Below, in pieces: positions 43,340 to 52,009 of a stretch of 64,000 bases of DNA. The notes under the pieces were generated by a model. It searched no databases. It was not told the DNA's origin and was given only the letters and a program-made list of their open reading frames with translations. Source of the DNA: Streptomyces sp. SAT1 (GTDB taxonomy: Bacteria; Actinomycetota; Actinomycetes; Streptomycetales; Streptomycetaceae); assembly GCF_001654495.1 (NCBI RefSeq), contig NZ_CP015849.1, positions 3,261,501 to 3,325,500 of the forward strand, in the 5' to 3' direction. The translations under genes were made by a program, and so were the position numbers. Within the stretch, counting starts at the first letter, position 1. Every line of letters begins with the position of its first letter.

Positions 43340-44178
43340 ACCGCCTGCCCCGGTTCCTTGATGCGGTCGAGCTGGTCGCGGAGCATCTCGGCCGCGCCCT
43401 TCGTGTCGAGCGGCTTGGCCGCCTGCATGGTCGCGCTGACCAGGACGTCGCCCTCGTACGCGGAGCAGGTCATCGCGTCGAGCTTCTCCTTGGAGTCCGT
43501 GGGCGGCAGGAAGCACCGCGCGTTCTTGTGCCCCTCGATCCTCGGACCGGCCCGGAAGACCTTCAGGGCCTCGAAGAGCTGCTGCTGGAACCCGGCGACG
43601 GAGCGCACGGTCCGGCTGCTGCCCATCCGGGCGAGCACGATCTCGACGGTGAAGGCGTGGTCGGCGTAGTAGGCGTTGCCGACCGCGTCGCCGTTGCTGA
43701 GGTAGCTGCGCATCGCCATGCCTTTGACCTGCTGTTTGTCGATCTCCTTCGCCAGTTGGCGACGCTGGGACAGGGGCAGGTTCCGCAGCGCCTGCTTGCG
43801 CAGTTCGGTGGCCTGCGCCCCGCTCAGCTCGGCGTCGGCCCCGAACTCACCGATGTCCGGGCCGCGCACGAACTCCTGGGTGCCGTACGGCAGCAGCATC
43901 CCCTTCAGACCGGTGGCCGCGCCCTGCCGCTGCCCGGCGGCTGCGGGTTTCGGCATGCGCCAGACCGGCGCCCCCGGGGAACGGTCGGCGTCGCGCACGA
44001 CGGCGACGGTGTAGCCGGTGCCGCCGACGAGCGCCAGGAGCAGCGCCGCGCATCCGGTGACGAGGCCCGCCCGGCGGCGGCGCGGTGCGGGGGCGGCCGT
44101 CCGGTCCCGGTGGTCCGGCTGGTCCGGACGGTCCGGGGAGGGCGAGTGTGCGGGCTGGTCCGGGTGGTTCTCGTTCAC
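43336..44178 (-). CDS. Membrane-anchored hypothetical protein, second of a coupled trio
   Basis: 280-aa. Pro/Asp/Arg-rich N-terminal ~35 residues, one transmembrane helix (GLVTGCAALLLALVGGTGYT), then an extracytoplasmic domain (YGTQEFVRGPDIGEFG, AYYADHAFTVEIVLARMGS, CFLPPTDSKEKLDAMTCSAY with two Cys that could pair). GTG 44178 overlaps the upstream gene by 4 nt. Same plan as its neighbours, suggesting ancient duplication or a common complex. Not recognised. Confidence 0.75.
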   Translation of the reverse strand: MNENHPDQPAHSPSPDRPDQPDHRDRTAAPAPRRRRAGLVTGCAALLLALVGGTGYTVAVVRDADRSPGAPVWRMPKPAAAGQRQGAATGLKGMLLPYGTQEFVRGPDIGEFGADAELSGAQATELRKQALRNLPLSQRRQLAKEIDKQQVKGMAMRSYLSNGDAVGNAYYADHAFTVEIVLARMGSSRTVRSVAGFQQQLFEALKVFRAGPRIEGHKNARCFLPPTDSKEKLDAMTCSAYEGDVLVSATMQAAKPLDTKGAAEMLRDQLDRIKEPGQAV

Positions 44179-44932
44179 AGCCGCCCCATCTGCCGCTCGG
44201 CCAGACTCATGATCTCCTTCTTGGTGATCGGCTTGGTGTCGTAGACGTAGATCTCCATCACGATGTCGCCGCGCCAGGCGTGCGCCTCGGCCCCGTACAC
44301 CGGGACGTATCCCGGCTTACGGTCCGGTTCGGTGTCCGCGAACGCCATGCCCGCGCCGGTGCCCGGGATCGGCCAGCGGTGGCCGCGGGTCTCCCGTTCC
44401 GCCAGTAGATGTCCCCCTCCGCGCTGTCCTCGGCGGTCAGTTCCTCTTCCTGGCGGTACTGCACGAGACGGACCTCGACCTGATGCGTGCCGTCGGTCTC
44501 CCACCGGACGACGGCCGCCCGCCGGAACTGCTCCGCGATGTTGTTGCTGAACGCCTTCTTCGGGCTGGTGAACTCGTCCGCGTACTCCAGCAGGCCCATC
44601 CAGCCGTCTCCGGTCGGGGCGAGCCGGCCGTCCTTGGCCCCCTTCGGGCGGTCGACCAGCAGCTTGCGCAGGTCGCCGTCCGTCTTCACGCGGCGGTCCT
44701 GGGCGGCCGGCAGGGGTTCCGCCTCGCCCCCGGCCCGCTCGACCACCGGCTGGGACAGCGGCGGGAGCGGGGTGGGCGGGCGGTGGGCCTGGACGGCGTA
44801 GCCCGTGCAGGTGCCGGCGACCACGCCGAGCACGGCCGCCGCGGCGACGAGCAGCAGGGTGCGCCGGAGCCGGCGCGGTGGTCGGTCCGGCGCCCTCTCG
44901 GGTGCGGAACTCGGTCTTTCCGGTACTTCCAC
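44175..44932 (-). pseudogene. First gene of the coupled trio, one-base frameshift
   Basis: From the GTG 44932 the product has a basic N-terminus, one transmembrane helix (LLLVAAAAVLGVVAGTC) and an outer domain to AEGDIYWRNG. It then loses frame: the following sequence in the next frame reads ETRGHRWPIPGTGAGMAFAD and on to QMGRL. The switch is at the GGG run at 44393-44395; one extra G would restore a single 252-aa product, and the total length of 758 bp fits a one-base deletion. Either a real frameshift, a sequencing slip in a G-run, or (less likely) programmed -1 shifting. Confidence 0.8.
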
Positions 44933-45033
44933 GACGTGCCCCCACAGTATGGAGCGCGCCTTTCGTGTGCGCGCTGCACAGGAGACACATGGGTCATGCA
45001 TGGAGTTGTAAGGGAATTGATTACGATTCAGCC

Positions 45034-45396
45034 ATGGCGAAGAAGCTCGTGATCAAGGTGACGGCCGGGGCGGACGCCCCCGAGCGGTGCTCGCAGGCGT
45101 TCACGGTCGCGTCGGTGGCCGTGGCCAGCGGGGTGGACGTGTCGCTGTGGCTGACCGGGGAGTCGTCGTGGTTCGCGCTGCCGGGGCGGGCGGCCGAGTT
45201 CGAGCTGCCGCACGCGGCGCCGCTGCCCGATCTGATCGACGCGATCCTCGCGGCGGGGCGGATCACGCTGTGCACGCAGTGCGCGGCCCGCCGGGACATC
45301 ACCGAGCGGGACGTGATCGAGGGCGTGCGGATCGCCGGGGCGCAGGTCTTCGTGCAGGAGGCGCTGGGGGACGGGACGCAGGCGCTCGTCTACTGA
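45034..45396 (+). CDS. DsrE/TusD-like sulfur-relay fold protein
   Basis: 120-aa DsrE-fold protein: KLVIKVTAGADAPERCSQAF at the first strand-helix, VDVSLWLTGESSW, and the Cys-pair TLCTQCAARRDITERDV. DsrE/TusD proteins carry sulfur on Cys; here Cys-x-x-Cys is in a loop and might do the same, though some actinobacterial members are of unknown function. ATG 45034 follows AAGGGAA. It is divergent from the membrane-protein trio. Confidence 0.8.
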   Translation: MAKKLVIKVTAGADAPERCSQAFTVASVAVASGVDVSLWLTGESSWFALPGRAAEFELPHAAPLPDLIDAILAAGRITLCTQCAARRDITERDVIEGVRIAGAQVFVQEALGDGTQALVY

Positions 45397-45434
45397 GCGG
45401 CCCCGCGCACCCCGCGCCTTGAAGGCACCGCCGG

Positions 45435-45692
45435 TCAGTGGCGTTTCTTGCCGTCCAGCTCGTCCCACCACTCGTCGGACTTCGGGTCGCCGGACGGGTC
45501 GTCCCACCAGCGGTCCTCGGGGCCGCGCCGGTTGGCGACCATGGCGGCGACCGGCGGGATGACCATGGCGAACAGGCACATGCCGACGGCGGCCGGCACG
45601 GACCAGATGCGCACGACTCCCCAGGCCAGGACGAACAGCCCGATGCAGGTGCCCATCATGGCGAAATACGCGTGACGACGGCGTGCGTACAT
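45435..45692 (-). CDS. DUF3099 membrane protein
   Basis: 85-aa small membrane protein with two helices (AYFAMMGTCIGLFVLAWGVV and VGMCLFAMVIPPVAAMVANR) and an acidic C-terminus DEWWDELDGKKRH, which matches the actinobacterial DUF3099 family. ATG 45692. Function unknown. Confidence 0.85.
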   Translation of the reverse strand: MYARRRHAYFAMMGTCIGLFVLAWGVVRIWSVPAAVGMCLFAMVIPPVAAMVANRRGPEDRWWDDPSGDPKSDEWWDELDGKKRH

Positions 45693-45731
45693 GTGTCCAG
45701 GGTAGGTCCGCCGGGCCCGCGCGGGCAGGCC

Positions 45732-45774
45732 GGAGGGCCGCACCCCTGGCGTCCAACCCCGGGTGCGGCCCTCC
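45732..45774 (-). terminator. Terminator after the cysA-DUF1416 operon
   Basis: 14-bp perfect stem: GGAGGGCCGCACCC (45732-45745) and complement (45761-45774), loop 15 nt, just past the DUF1416 stop. Confidence 0.8.
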
Positions 45775-45789
45775 GCGTGCTCGGCGGTC

Positions 45790-46077
45790 TCAGACCGCGA
45801 TCGCGACCTCCGCGAGGCCGCCCTGCTGCGCCACGACCGTACGGTCGGCGGTGCCGCCGGGAACGAGGGCGCGCACGGTCCAGGTGCCCTCGGCCGCGTA
45901 GAACCGGAACTGGCCGGTGGCGGAGGTCGGCACCTCCGCGGTGAACTCACCGGTCGAGTCGAGCAGGCGCACGTAGCCCGTCACCGGCTCGCCGTCGCGG
46001 GTCACCTGCCCCTGGATCGTCGTCTCACCGGGCTTGATCGTCGAGGCGTCGGGGCCGCCGGCCTTCGCTCCACACAT
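45790..46077 (-). CDS. DUF1416 protein, partner of cysA
   Basis: 95-aa beta-rich domain: MCGAKAGGPDASTIKPGETT, VQVTRDGEPVTGYVRLLD-type repeats, ending GGLAEVAIAV. The family nearly always follows a thiosulfate sulfurtransferase gene in actinobacteria, as here (42-bp gap, same strand). The N-terminal MCG, a possible sulfur acceptor, is conserved. Role unknown. Confidence 0.9.
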   Translation of the reverse strand: MCGAKAGGPDASTIKPGETTIQGQVTRDGEPVTGYVRLLDSTGEFTAEVPTSATGQFRFYAAEGTWTVRALVPGGTADRTVVAQQGGLAEVAIAV

Positions 46078-46119
46078 GGCGTACTCCTGAAGAGAGGTCT
46101 TGAGAGGTCGGTCGGGCGG

Positions 46120-46965
46120 TTACTTGCCGGAGCCCAGCTCGATCGGCACGCCCACCAGGGAGCCGTACTCGGTCCAGGAGCCGTCGTAGTTCTTGACGTT
46201 CTCCACGCCCAGCAGCTCGTGCAGCACGAACCAGGTCAGCGCGGAGCGCTCACCGATGCGGCAGTAGGCGATGGTGTCCTTGCCCAGGTCGACGTCCTCG
46301 TCGGCGTAGAGGGCCTTCAGCTCCTCGTCCGAGCGGAAGGTGCCGTCGTCGTTGGCGTTCTTGGACCACGGGATGTTCTTTGCGGAGGGGACGTGGCCCG
46401 GACGCTGGGACTGCTCCTGCGGCAGGTGGGCCGGGGCGAGCAGCTTGCCGGAGAACTCGTCGGGCGAGCGGACGTCGACCAGGTTCTGCGCGCCGATGGC
46501 CTTGACCACGTCGTCGCGGAAGGCGCGGATCGCGGTGTTCTGCGGCTTCGCCTTGTACGCGGTCCTCGCGCGCTCGGGCACGTCGGTGCCGTCGACCAGC
46601 TCGCGGGCGTCCAGCTCCCACTTCTTGCGGCCGCCGTCGAGCAGCTTGACGTTCTCGTGGCCGTAGAGCTTGAAGTACCAGTACGCGTAGGAGGCGAACC
46701 AGTTGTTGTTGCCGCCGTAGAGGATCACCAGGGTGTCGTTGGCGATGCCCTTCTCCGACAGGAGCTTCTCGAAGCCCTCCTGGTCGACGAAGTCACGGCG
46801 GACCGGGTCCTGGAGGTCCTTGGTCCAGTCGATGCGGATCGCGTTCTTGATGTGGTTCTTCTCGTAGGCGGACGTGTCTTCGTCCACCTCGACGAGGGCG
46901 ATGTTCGGGTCGTCCAGGTGTTCCTGGACCCAGTCGGCATCGACCAGTACGTCGCTGCGGCTCAT
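46120..46965 (-). CDS. cysA: Thiosulfate sulfurtransferase (rhodanese)
   Basis: 281-aa tandem rhodanese. N-terminal inactive domain (SRSDVLVDADWVQEHLDDPN) and C-terminal active domain with catalytic Cys in IAYCRIGERSALTW; substrate segment NLVDVRSPDEFSG. It moves sulfur from thiosulfate to acceptors and in Streptomyces is linked to cysteine metabolism. ATG 46965 follows GGAGGAGAT on the coding strand. A Cys-containing leader peptide lies 125 nt upstream. Confidence 0.93.
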   Translation of the reverse strand: MSRSDVLVDADWVQEHLDDPNIALVEVDEDTSAYEKNHIKNAIRIDWTKDLQDPVRRDFVDQEGFEKLLSEKGIANDTLVILYGGNNNWFASYAYWYFKLYGHENVKLLDGGRKKWELDARELVDGTDVPERARTAYKAKPQNTAIRAFRDDVVKAIGAQNLVDVRSPDEFSGKLLAPAHLPQEQSQRPGHVPSAKNIPWSKNANDDGTFRSDEELKALYADEDVDLGKDTIAYCRIGERSALTWFVLHELLGVENVKNYDGSWTEYGSLVGVPIELGSGK

Positions 46966-47089
46966 GTTCCATCTCCTCCGGGGCAGTCGCGGGGGCGTGA
47001 GAGTGCGTGGCTGCGCGCTCGCGGGGCGAGCGGCGCATGAGGGGGCCCGGCAGGCGGGCGGGAGACGCGGAGCCTCGCGGGGCGTCCGC

Positions 47090-47170
47090 TCAGAAGGGGC
47101 GACAGAGCATGGCGGCAACGCGGCACAGGTCCACTGCCCGCCGCTTGGTGAGATCCGCCTGTCGCTTCAT
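47090..47170 (-). CDS. Putative cysteine leader peptide upstream of cysA
   Basis: 26-aa ORF starting ATG 47170. It reads MKRQADLTKRRAVDLCRVAA and then a second Cys in MLCRPF. Short RRAVDLCRVA-type peptides upstream of sulfur genes are a recurring actinobacterial pattern, annotated as putative leader peptides, and suggest cysteine-dependent attenuation. The gap to cysA (46966-47089) could hold the alternative RNA structures; none was resolved by eye. It also overlaps no other gene. Confidence 0.7.
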   Translation of the reverse strand: MKRQADLTKRRAVDLCRVAAMLCRPF

Positions 47171-47357
47171 GGCCTCGATCGTAGGGAGGGACAGGCGGCC
47201 ATGTCACCGGCATGTCGCATGATGAGACGGGATCGTCCGCATTGCGGGATGGAGGGGTGGTGGCGAAGCGGTGGGTACGGGGTCGGAGCGGGCGGTTCCC
47301 CGGTCGGCGCCGGGTGTCCATCTGCGGTGCGGACGGGCGTGTCTCGCCAGTCGGACG

Positions 47358-48083
47358 CTATCCGGCCAGCTTGACCTTCGAGCCCTTCACCGTGATCTCG
47401 ACGCCGTTCTTCGCGGCCCGCACCGAGGCGAGCCGGATGCCGCCGGGGAGCTGGTCGATGGCCTGCTGGAAGTCGGTGACCGACCGCATCCGGCCCTCGG
47501 CCAGCGCGAGACCGGCCAGGTCCGGCAGGCCGTCGGCCTTGACGCGCACCTTGTTGTTCTCGACGCTGACGGAGCTGAGCACCTGGATCGGGGCGGGCAG
47601 CGCGGACACCTTCACCGTCACCTTGATCTTGCCGTTGCCGCCGTCGGCGAGGCCCACCACCCGGGTGGTCACCCCCGGCAGCACCTGGGTGGACTCGGCC
47701 CCGGCGGTCTTCAGCAGCTCGGCGTAGGCGATGGTCGCGGTGCCGGTCGCGTCGGCGGCCGTGGCGGAGCTGTAGTCCCCGGAGAACTCCACGCCCCTCA
47801 TGTCGGCCTTCAGGTCGTCGATCCGGATCTTCTGCCCCCGCTCGCCGCCGTCCGCCTCGTAGTGCTCGATGCCGACCTCGACGTCGTCCAGCTTCCCGCC
47901 CGCCACCTGGGTCAGGAACGGGAAGCCCTTGATGGACACGTCCGGGCTGCTCGGCAGGTGCTCCGTCTCCCGCAGCTTGTCCGCGACCTGCTGCTCGGCG
48001 AAGTGCACGGCCACCCGGTCGGCCACCGTGAAGAGCACGCCGAGGACCACGACGACGATCAGCAGTATTCGCAGCGCGCGCAT
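47358..48083 (-). CDS. DUF2993 (LmeA-like) membrane-anchored lipid-binding protein
   Basis: 241-aa protein with an N-terminal transmembrane helix (LRILLIVVVVLGVLFTVAD) and an outside-facing TULIP-like domain (VSIKGFPFLTQVAGGKLDDV, KIRIDDLKADMRGVEFSG, PGGIRLASVRAAKNGVEI). DUF2993 proteins such as mycobacterial LmeA bind phospholipids or influence mannan. ATG 48083. Role in Streptomyces unknown. The gap above (48084-48251) holds a tandem ACCAGCTGTT repeat and CAGCCCGGCGCGC duplications. Confidence 0.85.
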   Translation of the reverse strand: MRALRILLIVVVVLGVLFTVADRVAVHFAEQQVADKLRETEHLPSSPDVSIKGFPFLTQVAGGKLDDVEVGIEHYEADGGERGQKIRIDDLKADMRGVEFSGDYSSATAADATGTATIAYAELLKTAGAESTQVLPGVTTRVVGLADGGNGKIKVTVKVSALPAPIQVLSSVSVENNKVRVKADGLPDLAGLALAEGRMRSVTDFQQAIDQLPGGIRLASVRAAKNGVEITVKGSKVKLAG

Positions 48084-48251
48084 CCCGTGCTTCCCCCACT
48101 CGGCGGTTCCCGACGGCCCCGGACGGCCGTCAGGCGCGAGCGTAACCCGCCGGGCGGGCCCGACCCGGACTTTGTCGACCAGCTGTTACCAGCTGTTACG
48201 AGGGCGCCGCTCAGCCCGGCGCGCCCAGCCCGGCGCGCACAACCTGTGCGC

Positions 48252-49601
48252 TCAGCCCAGCGCGCGCCCCAGCAGCCACACCACCGGCGCCGCCGCCGAC
48301 AGGGGCAGCGCCACCCCGGCGGTGAAGTGCACGAAACGCGAGGGGTAGTCGTAGGCGGCCACCCGGTGCCCGACCAGCGCGCACACGCCCGCGCCCGCGC
48401 CGAGCAGCGCGCCCCGGGCGCCGAGCCCGGTCAGACCGCCCACCGCGATGCCCGCACCGGCCGCCGCGAGCAGCGCGACCACCACCGAGGCGGCACCGGG
48501 CAACGGCAGCGCCCGCGCCACCACGGCCGCCGCGACCGCCACCGCGCCCACCGCGACCGTGTCCGCGCCGGCTCCCAGATAGCCGGTCGCCAGGATCGCC
48601 AGCGCCGCCGAGGCGACGGTCGCCATCAGCCCGTACATCCGCTCGTCCGGCTCGGCGTGCGAGCGCAGTTGCAGGACCAGGGAGAGCAGCACCCAGACGC
48701 CGAGCGTGCCGAGGATCGCCGCGGGGGCGTGCGCCCGGCCCGCGCCGAGCACGGCCGCGTCCGAGACGAGGGCGCCCGCGAAGGCGAGGGCGATGCCCTG
48801 GCGGGCCGGCCACATGCCGTTCAGCCGGAACCAGCCGGCCGCCGTCACGGCCTGGAGCACCACCAGCGGTACGAGCAGCGCGTACGTGCCGGCCTCGGCC
48901 GCGCCGGCCAGCAGCAGGCCCAGCAGCGCGGTCAGCCCGGCGGGCTGCATCCCGGGGTCGATGATCGGCGAGCGGCCCTCGGCGCGGGCCCGCTGGGCGT
49001 CGGTGACGCGCGTGTTGCCACCGACTGTGGCGGGGCCGTAGCCGGAGCCGGCGCCCGGACCCTCACCGGCCGGGGCGGGGGCCTGGGCGGGAGCCGCTTC
49101 GGGGGCCGGGGCGGCGGGCTGGGGCTGGGGCTCCGGGTGGGCCAGCGGGGGCAGGTAGGCCGTCCGCGCGGCGGCGGACTCCGGCGCGGGGGCCGGTTCC
49201 CGCGCGGTGACGACGGGCTGCCCGTGCGTCTGGCTGTCCCAGGTCTGGCCCTGCCACTGCTGCGTGTGGTCCAGGTCCTGTCCGTGGCCGTAGCCCTGGC
49301 TCTGGGCCTGGTTCTGGCTGTGGTCCTGGCTCTGGGGAGCGGTGTACGGATCGGCGTACGGCTGCTGCCCCTGGCCGGGCCAGACCTGCTGCGGCTGGGC
49401 GGCCTGCTGTCCGTACTGGTCGTACTGGTCGTGCGGCTGGCCGTACTGCTGGCCGTACTGCTGCCCGTACCGGTCGTACCGGCCGTCGGGCCGCTGCTGG
49501 TACCGCTGCCCGTTCTGCTGGTGCGCGTAGGGGTCGTAGCCCTCCGGGGCACCCTGGCGGGGATCGCCGTACCCGGCGCCCTCATACGGCTGGTCGGTCA
49601 T
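48252..49601 (-). CDS. Gln/Tyr-rich membrane protein
   Basis: 449-aa. N-terminal ~200 residues are cytoplasmic, disordered and rich in Gln, Tyr, Pro and Gly with QQYGQ-type repeats. The C-terminal ~240 residues contain about eight to nine Ala/Leu/Val-rich transmembrane helices. No family recognised beyond a Streptomyces-conserved membrane protein. Prion-like low-complexity N-termini of this kind can mediate multivalent assembly, but that is only suggestive. It follows the MoaD-like gene with a 3-nt gap. Confidence 0.75.
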   Translation of the reverse strand: MTDQPYEGAGYGDPRQGAPEGYDPYAHQQNGQRYQQRPDGRYDRYGQQYGQQYGQPHDQYDQYGQQAAQPQQVWPGQGQQPYADPYTAPQSQDHSQNQAQSQGYGHGQDLDHTQQWQGQTWDSQTHGQPVVTAREPAPAPESAAARTAYLPPLAHPEPQPQPAAPAPEAAPAQAPAPAGEGPGAGSGYGPATVGGNTRVTDAQRARAEGRSPIIDPGMQPAGLTALLGLLLAGAAEAGTYALLVPLVVLQAVTAAGWFRLNGMWPARQGIALAFAGALVSDAAVLGAGRAHAPAAILGTLGVWVLLSLVLQLRSHAEPDERMYGLMATVASAALAILATGYLGAGADTVAVGAVAVAAAVVARALPLPGAASVVVALLAAAGAGIAVGGLTGLGARGALLGAGAGVCALVGHRVAAYDYPSRFVHFTAGVALPLSAAAPVVWLLGRALG

Positions 49602-49604
49602 CGC

Positions 49605-49859
49605 TCACCCTCCTGCGAACGGCGGGAGCACCTCGACCGTGCCGCCCTCGGTCAGCCGTACCGTCTCATGGTCGCGCGTCCCCACGGGGTCACCGTCGAT
49701 GAGGAACGAGCAGCGCCGCAGGACGCGGGACAGCTCGCCGGGGTGCCGCTCGCGCACCGCGTCGAGCGCACCGGCGAGCGTCTGCGCCTCGTACGGCTCC
49801 TCGGCGACCCCGGCCGCGGACTTCGCCGCGGCCCAGTAGCGCACCGTGACCTTTGCCAT
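49605..49859 (-). CDS. MoaD/ThiS-like sulfur-carrier protein
   Basis: 84-aa beta-grasp protein: KVTVRYWAAAKSAAGVAEEP, TLAGALDAVRERHPGELSRV, and the C-terminus VEVLPPFAGG ending in the diglycine used for adenylation and thiocarboxylation. Genuine MoaD-type carriers donate sulfur in cofactor synthesis. Partner E1/MoaE genes are not nearby, so the target pathway is open. Start 49859; it follows the alpha/beta hydrolase by 46 nt. Confidence 0.85.
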   Translation of the reverse strand: MAKVTVRYWAAAKSAAGVAEEPYEAQTLAGALDAVRERHPGELSRVLRRCSFLIDGDPVGTRDHETVRLTEGGTVEVLPPFAGG

Positions 49860-49905
49860 TCGTTCCTCGATACTCGGTGTCGGACCGGCAATGAACACGG
49901 TCAGG

Positions 49906-50868
49906 CTAGCCCGCCCGTGCGACGGCCCAGCGCGCGATGCGGTGCAGCAGGGGCCCGGGGGCGGCGTTCTCGGCGTGGCCCATGCCCGGCTCGACCCAGA
50001 GTTCGCCGTGGTCACCGGCCGCCGCGGCCAGCATCCGGGGGTGGTCGAGGGGGAAGTAGGCGTCCTGGTCGCCGTGCACGATCAGCAGCGGTACGGGAGC
50101 GATGCGCGCCGCCGCCTCCACCGGGGAGAGCGGGACGGGGTCCCAGGCGCGGTGGTGGATCCGGGTACGGAAGCCGTAGCGGCCCACCAGGCGTCCCTCG
50201 GGGCGCATGACCAGCCAGTGCAGCCGACGCATGGGGGCCGTGCCCCGGTAGTACCAGCGCGCCGGGGCGCTCACGGAGACCACGGCGTCGGTGTGCTCCG
50301 CCGCGCGCCCCCGGGCGCCGCCGTCCTCCGGGCCGTGCAGCGCCGCGTGCCGCAGCACCACCGAGCCGCCCATGGAGAAGCCTACGGTGACCACGCGCGC
50401 GTGCCCGAGACCGCGCGCCCAGGCCACCGCCGCGGCGAGGTCCAGCACCTCCCGGTCGCCGACCGTCGAACGGCCGCCGGAGGCGCCGTGACCGCGGAAG
50501 GAGAAGGTGACCACGGCTCCATGCTCACCGAACACCTGCGCGATACGACGCACGTGCGGGCGATCCAGGTCACCGGTGAAACCATGTGCGATCACGAAAA
50601 CCGGGCGCGGGGCCGCGGCACCGGACGGCACGTCCGCCTCAGCCGCCTCAGCGGTCTCAGCGGTCTCAGCCGCCCTGGCCGCCCCGGCCGTCACAGGCTC
50701 TCCGGCTGGGTCCCGGCGGGTCCGTCCGGCGGCGCCCGGCTCGTACAGCGCGTCGACCGCCACCCCGTCAGCCGCCCGCAGAAACCTTCTGACCTGCGTA
50801 CGGGGCGGCGTCTCGGAGTCCGGGACGATCGTCGGACGCGCCACATGACCTGCCGTATCCCCGCTCAT
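49906..50868 (-). CDS. Alpha/beta hydrolase
   Basis: 320-aa serine hydrolase: oxyanion-loop VFVIAHGFTGDLDRP, nucleophile elbow TVGFSMGGSVVLRH, acid and His in the ends LLIVHGDQDAYFPLDH and VEPGMGHAEN. It carries an unusual Ala/Glu/Thr run near residue 65 encoded by a short repeat. Esterase- or acyltransferase-type role, substrate unknown. It is divergent from the glnR region and heads the MoaD-like operon. Confidence 0.85.
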   Translation of the reverse strand: MSGDTAGHVARPTIVPDSETPPRTQVRRFLRAADGVAVDALYEPGAAGRTRRDPAGEPVTAGAARAAETAETAEAAEADVPSGAAAPRPVFVIAHGFTGDLDRPHVRRIAQVFGEHGAVVTFSFRGHGASGGRSTVGDREVLDLAAAVAWARGLGHARVVTVGFSMGGSVVLRHAALHGPEDGGARGRAAEHTDAVVSVSAPARWYYRGTAPMRRLHWLVMRPEGRLVGRYGFRTRIHHRAWDPVPLSPVEAAARIAPVPLLIVHGDQDAYFPLDHPRMLAAAAGDHGELWVEPGMGHAENAAPGPLLHRIARWAVARAG

Positions 50869-50889
50869 GTCGGCTATTCTGCTGGGAAG

Positions 50890-50919
50890 AGGACTCGGGC
50901 AGCGAAGCCCCCGGGTCCT
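50890..50919. promoter_or_regulatory. Hairpin between alpha/beta hydrolase and glnR
   Basis: AGGACTCGGG (50890-50899) pairs with CCCGGGTCCT (50910-50919) over 10 bp with one G-U wobble and a 10-nt loop; a TTTTG run follows on the plus strand. It has terminator shape, but on the plus strand there is no gene just upstream. Confidence 0.5.
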
Positions 50920-51047
50920 TTTGTGCTTTCGGCGGGCGTTGTATACGACGCGGGAAACCGCAGGTGTACGCCGGCCGCCGGGGCGCGGTGGCTCTTGACA
51001 CGCGGGCGGTACCCCAGCGCCGGGACCCCGAGGAGGAACCAGAGGCC

Positions 51048-51110
51048 ATGGACGAGCGAACCGTGTACGACCATACGAGGCGGACGGCCCGGACAGGGTG
51101 GTCACGATGA
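51048..51110 (+). CDS. Upstream ORF overlapping the glnR start
   Basis: A 20-codon ORF with a strong ribosome site (GAGGAGGAACC, 7-10 nt before ATG 51048) encoding [17 protein letters not shown] and two to three further residues. Its TGA (51108-51110) overlaps the glnR ATG in ATGA. That arrangement implies translational coupling, so glnR expression may depend on reading this peptide. It is Arg-rich with six Arg/His. Confidence 0.6.
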   Translation: MDERTVYDHTRRTARTGWSR

Positions 51111-51892
51111 GTTCACTGCTGCTCCTGACCAACGCCCTCCAGCCGTCCACCGAGGTGCTCCCCGCCCTCGGTCTGCTGCTGCACCAGGTGCGGGTGGCTC
51201 CGGCCGAGGGCCCCGCGCTCGTCGACACGCCGGGCGCCGACGTCGTCCTGGTCGACGGGCGGCGCGAGCTGCCCCAGGTGCGCAGCCTGTGCCAGCTGCT
51301 GCGCTCCACCGGACCGGGCTGCCCGCTGGTCCTCGTCGTGACGGAGGGCGGTCTCGCGGCGGTCACCGCCGACTGGGGCATCGACGACGTCCTGCTCGAC
51401 ACCGCGGGTCCCGCCGAGGTGGAGGCCCGGCTGCGGCTCGCGCTGGGCCGCAGGCAGCTCGTCGACGACGACTCGCCGACGGAGATCCGCAACGGCGACC
51501 TGTCCGTGGACGAGGCCACCTACAGCGCCAAGCTCAAGGGCCGGGTGCTGGACCTCACCTTCAAGGAGTTCGAGCTGCTGAAGTACCTGGCGCAGCACCC
51601 GGGCCGCGTCTTCACCCGCGCCCAGCTCCTCCAGGAGGTCTGGGGCTACGACTACTTCGGCGGCACCCGGACGGTCGACGTCCACGTACGGCGGCTGCGC
51701 GCCAAGCTCGGACCCGAGCACGAGTCGCTGATCGGCACCGTACGGAACGTCGGCTACCGCTTCGTCACCCCGGAGAAGCCGGAGAAGAGGGCGGAGAAGC
51801 GGCCGGAGAACGCGGCGAACACGGCGAAGGCGCAGCCGGAGGACGCCGAGGGCGCGGGGAATCAGGGGAAACCGGTCCGCGCCGAGGCGTGA
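51107..51892 (+). CDS. glnR: GlnR, global nitrogen regulator
   Basis: 261-aa OmpR-type orphan regulator of nitrogen metabolism: [20 protein letters not shown], an atypical receiver domain, and a C-terminal winged helix ([49 protein letters not shown]). It activates amtB, glnA and others and represses ure, gdh in S. coelicolor. ATG 51107 agrees with published starts; GTG 51098 is in-frame. The C-terminal Lys/Glu/Ala tail varies in the family. Confidence 0.95.
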   Translation: MSSLLLLTNALQPSTEVLPALGLLLHQVRVAPAEGPALVDTPGADVVLVDGRRELPQVRSLCQLLRSTGPGCPLVLVVTEGGLAAVTADWGIDDVLLDTAGPAEVEARLRLALGRRQLVDDDSPTEIRNGDLSVDEATYSAKLKGRVLDLTFKEFELLKYLAQHPGRVFTRAQLLQEVWGYDYFGGTRTVDVHVRRLRAKLGPEHESLIGTVRNVGYRFVTPEKPEKRAEKRPENAANTAKAQPEDAEGAGNQGKPVRAEA

Positions 51893-52009
51893 GCCGGGGG
51901 CGCGGGGGCGGCGTGCCGCCACCCGTCCCCGCGGGCGGGACGTTGCGGTTGCACATCCATGCCGTGATAAGCCCTGCCCGGGGCTGATCCATCCGCGTAG
52001 ACTCCGCGC

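Noticed and set aside
44385..44405. Programmed -1 frameshift in the membrane-protein trio
   Set aside because: No heptameric slippery sequence (X-XXY-YYZ type) or downstream pseudoknot is evident; loss of one G in the GGG run is simpler.
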